Of a stretch of DNA of 64,000 nucleotides, positions 20,691 to 33,385 are shown piece by piece. The number at the start of each line of letters is the position of its first letter. Positions within the stretch are counted from its first letter, which is position 1. The translations under genes and the position numbers were made by a program. Under the pieces are notes generated by a model. That model saw nothing but the letters and a program-made list of their open reading frames with translations. It had not been told where the DNA came from and did not search any database. Source of the stretch: Impatiens glandulifera (Eukaryota; Streptophyta; Magnoliopsida; Ericales; Balsaminaceae); contig NC_061869.1 in assembly GCF_907164915.1 (NCBI RefSeq), positions 25,618,312 through 25,682,311 of the forward strand. The letters are read 5' to 3'.

Positions 20691-20866
20691 TGTTAGAGTA
20701 TAATATAATTTATTTATAAGATATTATCACAATATTATTAATTATGATAATATCAATATTATATTATTTAGTTTCTTATATGTCAATTATAATGTTTATA
20801 TAAGAGACATAATTTATGTAACCATGTATAACAATTCAATACAATATTTCTTTCTTTAGTTTAACA
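20691..20866 (+). repeat. Left LTR of the TRIM-like element
   Basis: TGTTAGAGTATAATATAATT to TTTAGTTTAACA. It is very AT-rich and followed at once by the primer-binding site. Confidence 0.85.
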
Positions 20867-21229
20867 TGGTATCAGAGCCTTGTTATCGTTCTTGAGTCAA
20901 TATAGTGATAGTCCTCTGTTGCTTCCATCAATGGCTACTTTAGCCATTGATGGAAGGCTTTAATCATTTATTATTAATATTATTTTTGTCGGTGGTCTTA
21001 AGCATCTTATCTCATGTTTTGGATTTCATTTGAGTGAATTTGTTTCGTCTAGTTGGATTTAGATTTTGGTTTCTTGGTGGAAATGAGTTTGATTGTTTTG
21101 TTCTTAAGTGAGGAGGGTAACTTGGACGGATTGAAGGTTGGTTTGGTTGAATTAGCTAGTTTAGAAGAATGTTGATTTTATTATTTGTCTTGGAGGAGAG
21201 GAAATAAGAAGTGAGTTTTTGAAGTTTGG

Positions 21230-21620
21230 TTTGATTGGTCTTTGTTTGATAGTCTTTGTTTGATTGGTTTTGGTTGTTTTGTTGAGTATAGGGAGTTGAA
21301 TTTGGTTTGGAGTTTCCCTATGTTTGTGAAATTTGATTTGATTGGTTTGGTTTTGGATGTTGTTGAAAATAGTGAGTTGAACTTGGTTTGGGTTTTTCCT
21401 AAGTTTGTAAAGTTTGGTTTGATTGGTCTCTGTTTGATTAGTCTTTGTTTGATTGGTTTTGATTGTTTTATTGAGTATAGAGAGTTCAGTTTGGTTTGGT
21501 GTTTCCCTATGTTTGTGAAACTTGGTTTGATTGGTTTGGTTTTGTTTGTTGTTGAAAATACTGAGTTGAATTTGGTTTGGGTTTTTCCTTAGTTTGTAAA
21601 GTTTGATTTGATTGATTTGT
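21230..21620 (+). repeat. GT-rich minisatellite in the TRIM interior with a repetitive ORF
   Basis: Two units of about 190 bp, each made of two diverged halves, with almost no C on this strand. The open stretch 21,242-21,592 codes for a hydrophobic 116-residue repeat (ELNLVWVFPKFVKF and LIGLCLIG-type units). It is probably a by-product of the tandem structure, since no start context or homologue is recognisable. Confidence 0.7.
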
Positions 21621-21862
21621 GGGTTGTTGATTTTAGTTTGGTTTTTTGGAGGAGTTGTGAAACTTGGTTAGATTGGTTTTGGTTTGGTTGTTAATTTTGT
21701 TTGGTCTGAATGGAATAAGAGCTGTTTTTTGGGCACAAAATAGAAGAGAAAGAAGAGATGAAGATTAAGAATGATGCGTAACTTCTTATCGTCCGTGCTT
21801 TCGTTTTCTGACTGTCAAACTCTCAATGCTTATTGTTATTGCATCATGAATTTGAGTGAGGA

Positions 21863-21948
21863 TGTTAGAGTATAGTATAATATATTTGTAAGATATGATC
21901 ACAATATTATAATTTATGATAATATGAATATTATATTATACTTTAACA
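21863..21948 (+). repeat. Right LTR of the TRIM-like element, shortened
   Basis: It starts TGTTAGAGTATAGTATAATA and ends ATACTTTAACA. About 90 bp present in the left LTR are absent. A purine-rich stretch, GAGTGAGGA, precedes it. Confidence 0.8.
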
Positions 21949-22071
21949 CATCCTTATTTATTATTTGTTGGATATTAAATAATATATCCAAATAATTCAT
22001 TATTAACAAATGTGATAATTTTAAATGTTCTAGTGAATAAAACCCCATTAAATGAATTGAAGTTGTTATTA

Positions 22072-22490
22072 TTAAAAGTTTATAGTCACCATATCATCAA
22101 ATAAGATATTAAGAGACAAATGTATTTGCACAACTATATATATATAATGATGATGCTTAATTTTTAAAGTGTTCGGATTGTCGGGTCGAGAGCTGTGGTT
22201 AATTTGAATATATATGTGAGAGTAAATGGATACTTGTGTAGGATTGTGGGTTGACCCACCCATAAACTTAAAACGGTTTAAAATAAAATTAAAAACAAAT
22301 ACAACCTTTTAACGAACTAAACTAATAGCACTTTATATTTTAAATTAAACACCAAATTAGATGAACATGAGACATTTTAACAATATAAGTACAACTTTTT
22401 AACTATCTAATCTATATATATAACTAACTAATTAGATGAGAGCGTTCTTTTTTTTATTTTAATATATTATTCGTGATTTATTAAAATTTT
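22072..22490 (-). repeat. Dispersed AT-rich repeat, copy 1 (minus orientation)
   Basis: Its signature on the minus strand is TTTATGGGTGGGTCAACCCA then CAATCC and TTTACTCTCACATATATA. The repeat matches 28,350-28,850 in inverted orientation over several hundred bases, including ATAAATCACGAATAATATAT at the far end. The family is not identified. It resembles MITE or Helitron-like filler common in dicots. Confidence 0.6.
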
Positions 22491-22889
22491 AAACATTGAA
22501 TTTTTTGTGATTGATTAAAAATTTAAAAATTGAATAAATATTATTAATATTATTTTATTTTATTTATATTTTTATCCTTGTGCAATCATACGAGGATTTT
22601 CCTAGTTTGTTTAATGACAAGTGAGAGATTGAAGGAATTGTCTCTTTTAATTTAATGTGTGAGGAATAGTTTTGGATATAACAATTATTGAAAATATTTT
22701 AATTTAATTATTTTAGGACTTGTAATGTTTTTTCTAGAAAACAAATACAATAAGGTAAAAATCTATAACTATTATAATTGAGTTTATTGAGGTCACACTA
22801 AGAATTGACATATTAGATCAAAGCAAATAATGATTTATTATTAACAAATATATTAGATATTATTAATAATAAATATATTATTTATTTAA

Positions 22890-23065
22890 GAAACAAAACA
22901 ATATATATAATTTAATGGGTTTAATTATACAATTAAGATTTTAATAGAATATTATTTATCTATAAAATAAATAATATATAATTAAATAGTTTAATTATAG
23001 TGTTAAAATTTTAAAAAATATATTTACTATTTATGTAATAAAATAATATATATAATCAAAAGGTA
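22890..23065. repeat. AT-rich tandem repeat, about 75-bp unit, 2.3 copies
   Basis: Units share AAATAATATATAATTAAAT, GTTTAATTATA and a TTTTAATAGAATATTATTTA-like core. No gene is visible. Confidence 0.6.
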
Positions 23066-23640
23066 ATTAAAGAAAAATTTCATTATTTTGAATATTCTCT
23101 CTTTAAATATTCTATGACCTATTTAATAATTCAAAACCTTGTGACGATGCGAGATCAATTAAAAGTGGGATTCAACACAATTACTTGAAGTTGTTGTAAA
23201 ATACATGTATAATCACTTTTCTTAAAAATGATTGTAAGTTATATGAGATTACCATCTTTTCAATTAAACAATAATAGTGAGTGTTACCCCTGTTCATTCG
23301 TTTAAGGAGTCGTAAGAAATTATAACATTGGCTATTATCTCCTTCGGTATCCATAGGGCTGAACCAGTTCATACATTAACATTGATTTTCTAATAACAAT
23401 ATGCATTAACGATCTTATCAATTTAGCATATAAATCACGAGATTGGATCTGAAATTCCACTTAAAACCTAATAATCCAAATATATAACTTGAATCAAACT
23501 TTATGATGCATTCATTAGTTACTTAAACACAAATGTATGCCTTCTTACAAAATGTAAATAACTTGTTTCAAAGTGTAAATAACTTGTTTCAAAGTATTAA
23601 AGGGTATGATTAAGGGTAGGTTATTAAGATATACTTTATT
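23066..23640. other. Gene-free AT-rich sequence
   Basis: Only a short spurious frame is present and no recognisable repeat apart from a duplicated AAATAACTTGTTTCAAAGT at about 23,563-23,600. Confidence 0.5.
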
Positions 23641-23949
23641 TATTATACATATCTTATATCTTATCGAAAGTTTCGGTATAGAAATATGTATAAATTATTT
23701 TACCTGAATTTTGGTATACCTTAATTTCGGTACGATATTATATTATACATTTCATATTTGAAAAAACATAATAACTTAAACAAAAAAACAATTTAATATA
23801 GTTACTAAACAAACGTTACACAAAATCAAAAATTAAAGTTATTTATTACAAAATAAAACATTCTTTTTTAAATCTAACATTTCTAAACACTAGCTGACGT
23901 TAAAAACTAAATATAAAAACTGAAATTATCAATAATAAATATAAGTGTA

Positions 23950-24600
23950 TAGTATTTCTTTTTGAAAAACGACTTAGCCTAATTTCATTAAAAATTCTCA
24001 AAAATGGGAAAAAACCACAAGTTTAAGAGATCATTCTAGACAGGCCTATAATTAGTTTGAAGTCATAATATTCTGAATAAAAGCTCAAATGCTAAAAATG
24101 TAAATGAATTATCTGATTACAATGTTTTCAATTCTAGTGAGTTTAAAAAATAGTAAATTTCAGTTCTTATAGATATTCTAGTTCTACTCTGTGCTTGGAA
24201 TTCTTCTCCATGTTCCTGCGAGGGCGCTGCGATCCGATATAATATCTTTCCATAACTTTTCAACGCTCCTGCGGGTTCTGTCATATACCCTTCCATTCCA
24301 TTCTTTTCAAATGTTATACACCACTGCTCCAAAGCCGTACTTGAACACGCTTGTTGCAAATTTATTTCCCTTGGATTTGAGTAGTGTCGCTTCTTTGATT
24401 TCATTCCATTTGCTCGGGAAACTGATCAGCTCCAAGATTTTATAGAATCTGTCTCAAAGCTCTCGAATAGGTGATCTATGGTTTTCATTTCCTCTGTATA
24501 GAAGACAGCTCGCGGCCGGGATGCTCATATACTTGTTGATATGATCACGAGTGCCGAGTCTTTCCTAGAATGCGAGCCATAGGATTAACTGATGTATAGT
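23950..24600 (-). pseudogene. LINE (L1-type) ORF2 C-terminal fragment
   Basis: On the minus strand from about 24,580 the frame reads RLGTRDHINKYMSIPAASC and LLYRGNENHRS, the zf-RVT end of plant LINE reverse transcriptase ('RL.TRD.L...C..C....E...H'), with the second cysteine changed to Y. It continues through FATSVFKYGFGAVVYNI and WKDIISDRSALAGTW, also typical of the C-terminus, with three in-frame stops. The 3' untranslated end runs to about 23,950 (AATGAAATTAGGCTAAGTCG). Confidence 0.7.
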
Positions 24601-24823
24601 ATTTAAGTTAGACTAAAGTGGATAGAGATTCAGAACGGTCTTCAATCACATTTGTATCTACAATTTGTTTTATAAATTAATAATACAATTCATGTTAGAT
24701 AATAATAATTATAATAATAATAAATATTAGTTAATTTAGACTTAATTAATAAAAATTTCTCACTTTTTTTAATTTGTTCATTTTAATTGAACAATTCAAG
24801 TTCATCGTATGTAAGATCCTTTC

Positions 24824-25049
24824 TTATGTTGAATTCATCACTTTTAGTCCATTTATGCACACCAATTCCTCCACCATTTTAAGACTCAAATTACTCTTAA
24901 AAATATCAACTATCATTTTACCCAAGTTAAAAGCAGACTCACTAGCATCACTAGCAACCATTGAGGATGAAATTGTAAAAATATCCTTGACAATAATTAA
25001 AAGGATTGAGTACTTAGTTTCACTCCTTTCCACCGCTCTAAAATATTGA
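24824..25049 (-). pseudogene. hAT transposase, C-terminal dimerisation domain remnant
   Basis: The minus frame gives YSILLIIVKDIFTISSSMVA, then SESAFNLGKMIVDIFKSNLS and LKMVEELVCIN. This matches the hAT-C pattern 'YP.L...A.D.L.I..S.VASESAFS.GGRV...RS.L.P..VEALIC'. A small insertion (SD) splits VA-SESAF. The rest of the transposase, including the RNase H-like catalytic core, is not recognisable. Confidence 0.75.
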
Positions 25050-25379
25050 AAATTTGATTGAATATTTGTTCAATTTTATCGTTAAGGTATATATAACATA
25101 TATTGAATAATAATAATACATTATAATTATATTTTAATTTCATTTTTAAAGTTTATGTTTCTTTAATTAAATTTATATTAAATTTATTTCCTCATAAGTA
25201 TTATATATATATTAATTGATAAATATTATTTTGGTATATCTCAATATACAAAAAAATTAAAAAATTTCTTACATTTACCATACAAATAATTTTATATCGG
25301 TACCATACCTTATATTTTTTCGATATGATCTTATGGTACCATATTTTTGATACTTATAATATCGTAATTCTCCTCCTAT

Positions 25380-26200
25380 GCATGATCCTTACATAAGATA
25401 ACTGATGTTAACATGAAAAACAGTTAGTTCGCATCTAAAAAATCATTAGTCTTATGATCATGAGACTAGTCATAATTGATTCTAGACATTTACTTTATAT
25501 TATTTGATTTGAACAAATAAAAAATAATTTTATAAGTAGTTAGTATAACAATTACCAAAACAAAATTATGAATAATTTATTAAGAGAACAAATCATGAAG
25601 TGCTAGCAATAATGAATAATTGTTTTATGACATCAATTATAAATGCCTTAATACTATTTAAATATCACAAACATTTTTACAAAGAAGAGTTCACATAAAA
25701 TATATAAACTAAGGAAAATGTCATATTAATTTTTAAAACAATAAATTTAAATATATTATGTGAAAAAGAGACTCATTTAAGTATCATTTAATCATCTCAC
25801 TTTATATACTCATAGTTAAATTTTGGGTCACACTAATTCAAGTCTTCATTTTCACGAATTAGAGATTTACACTAGTATAATTAAAAAAAAGTATATCAAC
25901 ACTAGTTTTAGATGGGACTTTAATGAGGGGTTATACATGTAAAATGATTGTAGGTCTAAAACTAGGCTTAAAGTTTCTTTTTTTTTATAGTTACTAATTA
26001 GACTACATCGAAATAAGCCCATAAAAATCTTGTATCCCTAACATAAATGGGTTTTGACACGCGTGTATTCGTGACATTAGTCGCTTTCGACTTTTTAACT
26101 GTAATACATGTATTTCAAATAAATGTAGTATGCCGTAAATAAAAATATGATTGAAAGACTTCTCTTTTAAACAATAAAAGGCATGTGTATGATCTAAAAC
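25380..26200. other. Gene-free AT-rich sequence
   Basis: No frame, RNA gene or repeat of note is visible. It includes an A/T run near 25,980. Confidence 0.5.
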
Positions 26201-26219
26201 GACAGAATTTTCTTTGAAG

Positions 26220-26850
26220 TGTATCTTGCATTCAATTTGTATATATATATATATATATAATTACTCTAAATAAATAAAATTTAGAAGAAGACGTTGCGAC
26301 ATGAATCAAGTTACATATGTAGAGAGTAAAGGCGTCGATGGATTCTATAAATGGCGGCATCGACGCGAGGTTAATGACTGGATGTCTATCGGTAATCCCT
26401 ATTTCTTCCCCTTCCTTTTTTTATTTTCATTTTGAGCCAAAAATAACTTTAGCCCATGAAAATGTAATATGTTAATTGTTTAGGTAAAGTATTAGCTATG
26501 ATCTAAGGTCTCGTGTACAATTGTGCGTATATATAATTTTTTCTAAATAAATAATATTTTTTTTGTGAATTATCATGATTCTAATTCTAAAATGATGGAA
26601 TATCGATTTTAGTTATATATATATATATATTGGTCGTCATCAAGATTTCAATAGTCAACCACATGACGATGCATTGAGATGAATGTCTATCAGTAATCCT
26701 ACTTCTCTCATTCCCATTTTCTTTTTCATTTTAAAGAAAAAAATGAAGCCAATTGTGATAGATTAATTATTTACCAATATGGAAGAGCTAGCTTTGATAT
26801 TAAAACAGTTTATTTGAATTAGATCTTGCATTTACTTTGTATATATATAA
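26220..26850. repeat. Decayed tandem repeat, about 300-bp unit
   Basis: The block ATCTTGCATTCAATTTGTATATAT (26,221) recurs in degenerate form near 26,510 and 26,823. A second block, GATGTCTATCGGTAATCC (26,381), recurs as GAATGTCTATCAGTAATCC near 26,682. The spacing is about 300 bp. The first unit holds a short frame from 26,301 (MNQVTYVESKGVDGFYKW) ending at a possible splice donor. I do not recognise a protein. Confidence 0.5.
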
Positions 26851-28349
26851 ACCTAATTAAAAGTTCTTTAGTCAAATTTCAATCTTTTTTTTATTATAAA
26901 ATATTTTAAACTTTTATTTTATGTTTGAATTCAAAGATTTTGGTTTGGAAGAGTTAGATCCTATGTTTTTAGATTTGTTTTTTTTTGTTTTTTTTAACAT
27001 GTTTATTTAAAAAGTTACAAGGGTTGATAAATTTATTATTGTGATGAATCTCTTAGTTCATTTTTATAAAATTTAGGTTAATATATTGTACATCTTATTA
27101 TATTTTATCTATAATTATTTTGAATTAAAATGGTCTTTGATTTAAATGATTAATTTATAGTTATACAAAAATAATTTAATTTATTATTTTAATTAAAAAT
27201 CATTTCTTAAATTTAAAATATGCATGAAATTTAAATTATATTATATATATATATATATATATTCTAAATATGATAATTTAAAATATGATCTTAAATATAT
27301 TTTTTAATCTATTTTTGTCTCTTAAACTTATTCCAACAAATTTATAACTCCTAAAATAGTTTCTTACGTATGATATGCTTCTCAAAAAATAAAGATTTTG
27401 TAGATTTGCTTTAAAAAAATGTATATTAAGAAACATAAATGGAAAATAGTCATGTTAAAACGATTCTGCAAAATATTTCATTTTTGTGTTTATCTTGATT
27501 AGTTTCAAATTTATATTTATATGAGTTAAATAAGTCATTCCTTAAATTAAAATATGCATAAAATATGAATCATATCTACATGTATTACTAGACAATTGAA
27601 ATCTTATCTCTTTACTAAAATGTAACATCTTATTCATATCTTTCTTATCTCTTAAATTTTATCACTATAAATCTACTTTAAGTATTTTTTTTGTGTGGAT
27701 ATTCATAAATTTAAGATTGTGTTAAATTTGCTTGTTTTAAAAAAAGTATACTAAAGTTCTTAAAGTAACATAAATGAAAAATAATTAAATTTATATAAAA
27801 ATGTTTCTACAATATATATATATTTTTTATCGTTGTATCTCCACATTTATATAAATTATAAATGTATTTATTTATCAAAATTAATCGATAATTATATTTA
27901 CACACAATTGTAGCTATAAATTAATTAAAAATATTGTTTCTAAATAATTATTTTGTCAATTCTCATAAAAAGAACATAATAATATGGATGATTTAGGGTT
28001 ATTTCCAATTTTGTTTTAAATTGTTTAAGAGTTTAAGTTATAAATAATATTATTTAAGTGTTTATTTATGTTTATGTATAATTAAGTTTAAAAAAAAATA
28101 GGAAAAGAAACATCAAAACATTATAAACCATATTCTTAATGCATAAAATTTATAAATATATGGTAAATTTAAATTAGAATATTCACCTATTAATTATAAA
28201 TAATATTAATTAATCATATATAATTTTTAGATTTTAAACTTTGCAAATTAATAAACGAATATTTCCTTGCTATACACACAGATAAAAATATAAACAAAAA
28301 AATTAATAATAAAAGTATAATAATATTTATTATTTAAATTTTTTTAAAT
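26851..28349. other. Gene-free, very AT-rich sequence
   Basis: A (TA)n tract lies at about 27,239-27,261. There is no credible coding frame or RNA gene. Confidence 0.5.
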
Positions 28350-28850
28350 AAATCACGAATAATATATTAAAATAAAACTCTCTCATTTCACATTTTATTT
28401 ATTTCGATAAAACAACTAATCTTCTCTCATGAACCTCTTATCTCTTGAACATACACTTTCACTTTGGTCAATCAAATATTTGATTCATATTTTTTAACAT
28501 TTAACGTCGTACCCTCACAATTTGATCAATCAAATATTTGTTCATATTTTTTAATCACTTTCAATTGTTACCAGACTATTAATCACCGGCAAATCATAAA
28601 TTAATCACATTTGGTTAAAGTGTTGTACTTGTTTTTGTTAGGTTGCAAGTTAAAACATACATATATAATCTTTTATTTTATTTTAAACCGTTTAAAATTT
28701 ATGGGCGGGTCAACCCACAATCCGACCCAAATATCAATTTACTCTCACATATATATCCAAAATAACTACAACATTCGACCCAGTTTTCTACACTTTGAAA
28801 TTAAACATTATTATATATATATATGTATATTAGTTACATAAAAAGTCGAA
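28350..28850 (+). repeat. Dispersed AT-rich repeat, copy 2 (plus orientation)
   Basis: Inverted partner of 22,072-22,490: AAATAAATCACGAATAATAT at the start, then TTTATGGGCGGGTCAACCCA and TTTACTCTCACATATATA. A third, partial copy follows in tandem at about 28,925-29,055 (GTTGTACTTGGTTTCGTTAG, TTTATGGGCAGTTCTACCCA). Confidence 0.6.
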
Positions 28851-29051
28851 TTTATATTTGTTAAGAATGTCCCACTATCATTAAATTTAGTGTTCATTTT
28901 GAAATATAAAGTCTTATTATTAGCCTAATTAGTTATTGAGTTGTACTTGGTTTCGTTAGGTTTTAAGTATTAAACATAAATATAACATTTTTAATCATTT
29001 TATGTTTATGGGCAGTTCTACCCATAATTCAACTCAAATATTTATTTACTC

Positions 29052-29914
<863 letters not shown>

Positions 29915-29922
29915 TATAAATA
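29915..29922 (+). promoter_or_regulatory. Probable TATA box of the ASG1-like gene
   Basis: TATAAATA in GCCCTATAAATATAACAAC lies 68 bp upstream of the ATG. Transcription would start around 29,945-29,950, leaving a 5' leader of about 40 bp. Confidence 0.55.
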
Positions 29923-29989
29923 TAACAACAAATATATGTTTTAAGCATATGTAGATCAGAGATATCGAAAGAGAAATACATTTGGTCTA

Positions 29990-31873
29990 ATGGAGGATGG
30001 AATAGATTCTTCAAACATGACAGTGGTATGCAATTATAAATATCATTTGTCCACACTTCCTTTTATTTTAGTATTTAATAAATACATTTACATTTTTTTG
30101 GAGGGCTCCGGACATAACATGGAATTGGGTATCAATGAAGTACATTTCCTGGAAAAGTTCGAAATGCCCAAATCAACCCAAGAAAAGTATAAAGCTACCA
30201 ATTTTCCAATAATATTGCTCAAGATTGGCACTTGGGAGGTGAGGTTTTTGTTGGATCACAAAATCTTGTTCTCCATTGACTATGTTGTTGTGTTTAGTTA
30301 TATTTGATTTCTTTTAGACCATTTACATTTTTTTGACAATTTGTTATAATAGTTATTGGGTTAAAACAAAAGAATGACTCTCGTTAAGAGGTTGATCATA
30401 TAATCGTTTCTTTAGATAATATTTGGAATTACACTAATACTAATTAACTTAAATTAATGATTATGCAGAAACTTTTAAGATACGAAGGTGAGTTGAAGGC
30501 CAAATGTTACTATTCAACTAAGAAAATCGCATGGGAAATTTTGGAAAATAACTTAAAAAGTAAGATGGAGATTCATTTTAGTGACATCGATGCAATGAGG
30601 GCGACTATGATTGAGAATCAACCCGGAACTATAGAATTATTGGTTAGAGCTACCATTCCATTCTTTATTTTTTAATATGCTCCATTTGATAGTTTCATTA
30701 ATTATCAAAATAAATCTAAACTTGAAACATGATTTGATTGAAAAGGTGAGATTTTATGATAATATGCCTTTTATTTTTTAGTTGAACAAATCTCCTCTAT
30801 TCTTTCGAGAGCGTGACCCAGTACCGATGAGGAAAACAACTTGGGAGGAATCATTTGATTTCACACAAGGTCAAGCATCCATTTTCAGGTAAATTTAGTT
30901 TTAATTAAAAAAACGAATGTACCTTATACAAAGAATATTGTAACAAAAGTGGAATGATGTCTCATTTCATATTTGTTATACATATTTAATATCAACTTAT
31001 TATTTCATAGTCAAGGATTGAGCTTCAAATCCCATGCAAAATTGGGTTAATTAAGATACATCAATTTTATCTTTATCAAATTTTGTTTTCTAGGATTCAT
31101 CATGTCACGTTTCCTCCTGGAACACTTGATAAACACTATGAGACGCTCTTGCAAAGTGATTCTCGTTTGATGGATATTAGTAAAAATGTGTTTCCCGTGA
31201 TAGAATTTCCGTACTTCCAACCCAACAATTCGAATACTTCAAATATCCAATTTGGTATGGGAATATTGCCCCAATCTGTACCCTCTCTAGAGATGTCAGA
31301 TCCATTACCCCAAATGTTAGCTCCACAATATGACCCATTGCCCCAAATGTTTCCTCCACAATATGACCAGACTAACTACAACCTACATTCGATGCATTCG
31401 AACTCTATTCAGATGCATGATCACTCGAACTCTATTCAGATACATGACTCATCATTACAAAATCCAGGTAACTTATTACTCATATATGAAATAAACGGAA
31501 CTATGATTTGCTTATTTTGTTTCTTCTATTACTTGTAGGTATGCATTACCAACAAAGTTCCACTGTCAATAATTTCGGTGATACAATAGAAACATATGGT
31601 GCACCTAACACCCTACCAATGAGCGACCAAATTCCATTAATGTCAAATGTTATGCCTTCTATACAAGAGGAAAATGTACAATTCAATGGGGCAGTAAACA
31701 ACAACAATGAAATACTACGAAACATTGAGCAACACTTATTTAGTGACGAGTCACCAATGGTAGACTTTAGTGACAATTCACTTCCTCACAATCAAGTGTC
31801 TCACAACCAAGATAGTTATGTTAATAACACCTTTGACGATGATCATATTCCTCATGAATGTTTTAACCATTAA
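29990..31873 (+). CDS. ASG1-like protein (plant-specific family, 6 exons)
   Basis: I place exons at 29,990-30,025, 30,104-30,238, 30,469-30,642, 30,782-30,888, 31,094-31,467 and 31,539-31,873. All introns are GT-AG and phases agree, giving 386 residues. The core from exon 2 to exon 5 matches the family of Arabidopsis At2g24100 (ALTERED SEED GERMINATION 1): LLKIGTWE, RYEGELKAKCYYSTKKIAWE, MEIHFSDIDAMRAT, PLFFRERDPVP, FDFTQGQASI, HVTFPPGTLDKHYETLLQSD. The C-terminal half is rich in N, Q, S and P with a PLPQM(L/F)(A/P)PQYD repeat, and looks disordered. The biochemical role of the family is not established; the Arabidopsis gene is linked to germination and stress. This copy is shorter than the Arabidopsis protein. 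I see no break in it, so it may be a working gene, but expression is unproven. It is the only host gene I can support here. Confidence 0.75.
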
Positions 31874-32081
31874 TGCCCTCAGACAATGACGTGATTAAGG
31901 ATACAACAATTGCAGTACAATCACATCTAATATTAAATATTTTATTATAATGTAACTTTATTTTCGTTTATAAAGATACCCGACTTTGATAATATTATAT
32001 ATTTATGAATTTTATAAATTGCAAGTCAATAATTATATATACTATATATAATATAATATCTATATTTCAATGTTACTTTTG
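31874..32081. other. 3' flank of the ASG1-like gene, up to the duplication border
   Basis: AT-rich with no clear AATAAA. Copy B of the duplication begins at 32,082, only 209 bp after the stop codon. Confidence 0.5.
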
Positions 32082-32961
32082 AGATGGATTGATGAAATTT
32101 AGTTTACTCAAATATTTTGTGTGTTTGTATATTAATATTTTTTATTTAAAAATTAAATATTATTTATGAATTATAAATTTATAGAAATGTCTTAAATAGT
32201 ATTGAAGCATAACAAATTAATTGTGATTACATTTTTTACTAAATGAAATAAATTAGACAGCATTATGTTTTTTTTTCATTTGACATTTTTCTTTTATTTA
32301 AGTTGTATTTTTTTTGTTCTTCAATGACCTTTATATTCAATGTATTTTTAAAAAAAAGTTCTAATTATAAGGTTCAAAAATATTCTCTAGAACTAAAAGA
32401 AATGTTAAAGTTGTACATTATTCACATTCATTTGGTTTGAAATAGATATTCAATTGCTGCATTATTTGTTTCTCTCTCATGATGTGTTTGCTTCATTATA
32501 CTAAATCTCATTTGTTTTTATGCATAAAGTATTGTTTGTTTTGGATATATTCTCAATATAAATAATTGTTCCAAAATTTGTTTTGTAACTAAATTGTTCT
32601 TCCAATAAATTATAAAATTAACTTGTTCTTTTAAAAAGTTTTTAAAATTTATCTTTAATCTAGGGACCATTTTACATGTATCTTTTAATACTGTAAGCAT
32701 GAAAATTTGACTTACCCTATTTTCAAAATAATATTATTATGTTTAATAATATTAAAATAATATTTTGGATTTTTATATTCAAAATAACTTGAAAGAAGGA
32801 ATTAAAACGTAATTAAGGATTAATTATTGTGATAATTAAACATTAATTAAGAGAACTTTTCAAAATTCCAAAAATAAGTTGAGGATAAAATATTTGTATA
32901 TATTTTACCCAAATTAGACCAATGAAGGGGTTAAAAATATTCAATTAGGATTTATTCATGA

Positions 32962-33385
32962 TTTATGTTTAATTCATGACTTAAACTAATTAAATAAAAT
33001 ACCCCAAAATTCCCAAAAATTCCCAAAAAAATAAAATATGATCATAATTGTTATTATGAATCTAGAAATATTTTTTGTGAAATTTTTGGTAAAAAAATAG
33101 ATTTAAAAGGAATTAAATTCGATTTTTTAATAACCTTTTAAATAAAATTAAAAATGCATAATCCTGTGTGGCTGATTTTATGTTTAATTCATGACTTAAA
33201 CTAATTAAATAAAATACCCAAAAATTCCCCAAAAAATAAAATATGATCATAATTGTTATTATGAATCTAGAAATATTTTTTGTGAAACTTTTGGTAAAAA
33301 AATAGATTTAAAAGGAATTAAATTCGATTTTTTAATAACCTTTTAAATAAAATTAAAAATGCATAATCCTGTGTGGCTGACTTTG
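32962..33385 (+). repeat. Tandem duplication of about 210 bp inside the solo LTR
   Basis: Two nearly identical units (TTTATGTTTAATTCATGAC to ATAATCCTGTGTGGCTGA), differing mainly in the A/C-rich part (CCCCAAAATTCCC against CCCAAAAATTCCCC). Confidence 0.9.

Larger units (their letters stand above)
1..20835. repeat. Segmental duplication, copy A
   Basis: Position 1 aligns with 32,082, and collinear similarity continues, apart from copy-specific insertions, to about 20,835 (copy B about 62,891). The two copies share not only the same transposon families but the same nested junctions, for example the tail-to-tail copia fusion at 11,478/54,728. Independent insertion cannot explain that. Identity by eye is very high in the first 200 bases and roughly 95% in the gag of the plus-strand copia. 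The true left end may lie outside the window. Confidence 0.9.
20691..21948 (+). mobile_element. TRIM-like non-autonomous LTR element
   Basis: It has a 176-bp left LTR (20,691-20,866), a primer site TGGTATCAGAGC at 20,867-20,878, about 985 bp of internal sequence and an 86-bp right LTR (21,863-21,948). It is flanked by perfect 5-bp repeats CATCC (20,686-20,690 and 21,949-21,953). The total is 1,258 bp with no gag or pol. Short LTRs, a tRNA-Met site and lack of coding capacity fit a TRIM or other deletion derivative mobilised by a copia partner. Copy B keeps only the first part of its left LTR. Confidence 0.88.
23640..25370 (-). mobile_element. hAT transposon relic with a nested LINE piece
   Basis: Both margins carry CGGTA(T/C)AC-type motifs in roughly inverted arrangement (TTTCGGTATAG and AATTTCGGTACG on the left, ATCGGTACCATACC and ATGGTACCAT on the right). 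Between them lies a recognisable hAT dimerisation region (24,824-25,049). A LINE fragment sits at about 23,950-24,600. Exact TIRs and an 8-bp TSD were not found. Confidence 0.5.

Noticed and set aside
22072..22263. Short minus frame starting MGGSTHNPTQ, also seen at 28,700 and 29,005
   Set aside because: It recurs because it lies in the dispersed repeat; it has no conserved extension or start context.
26301..26392. Possible first exon (MNQVTYVES) with a GT donor
   Set aside because: No following exon, no homologue recognised, and it sits in a decayed tandem repeat.
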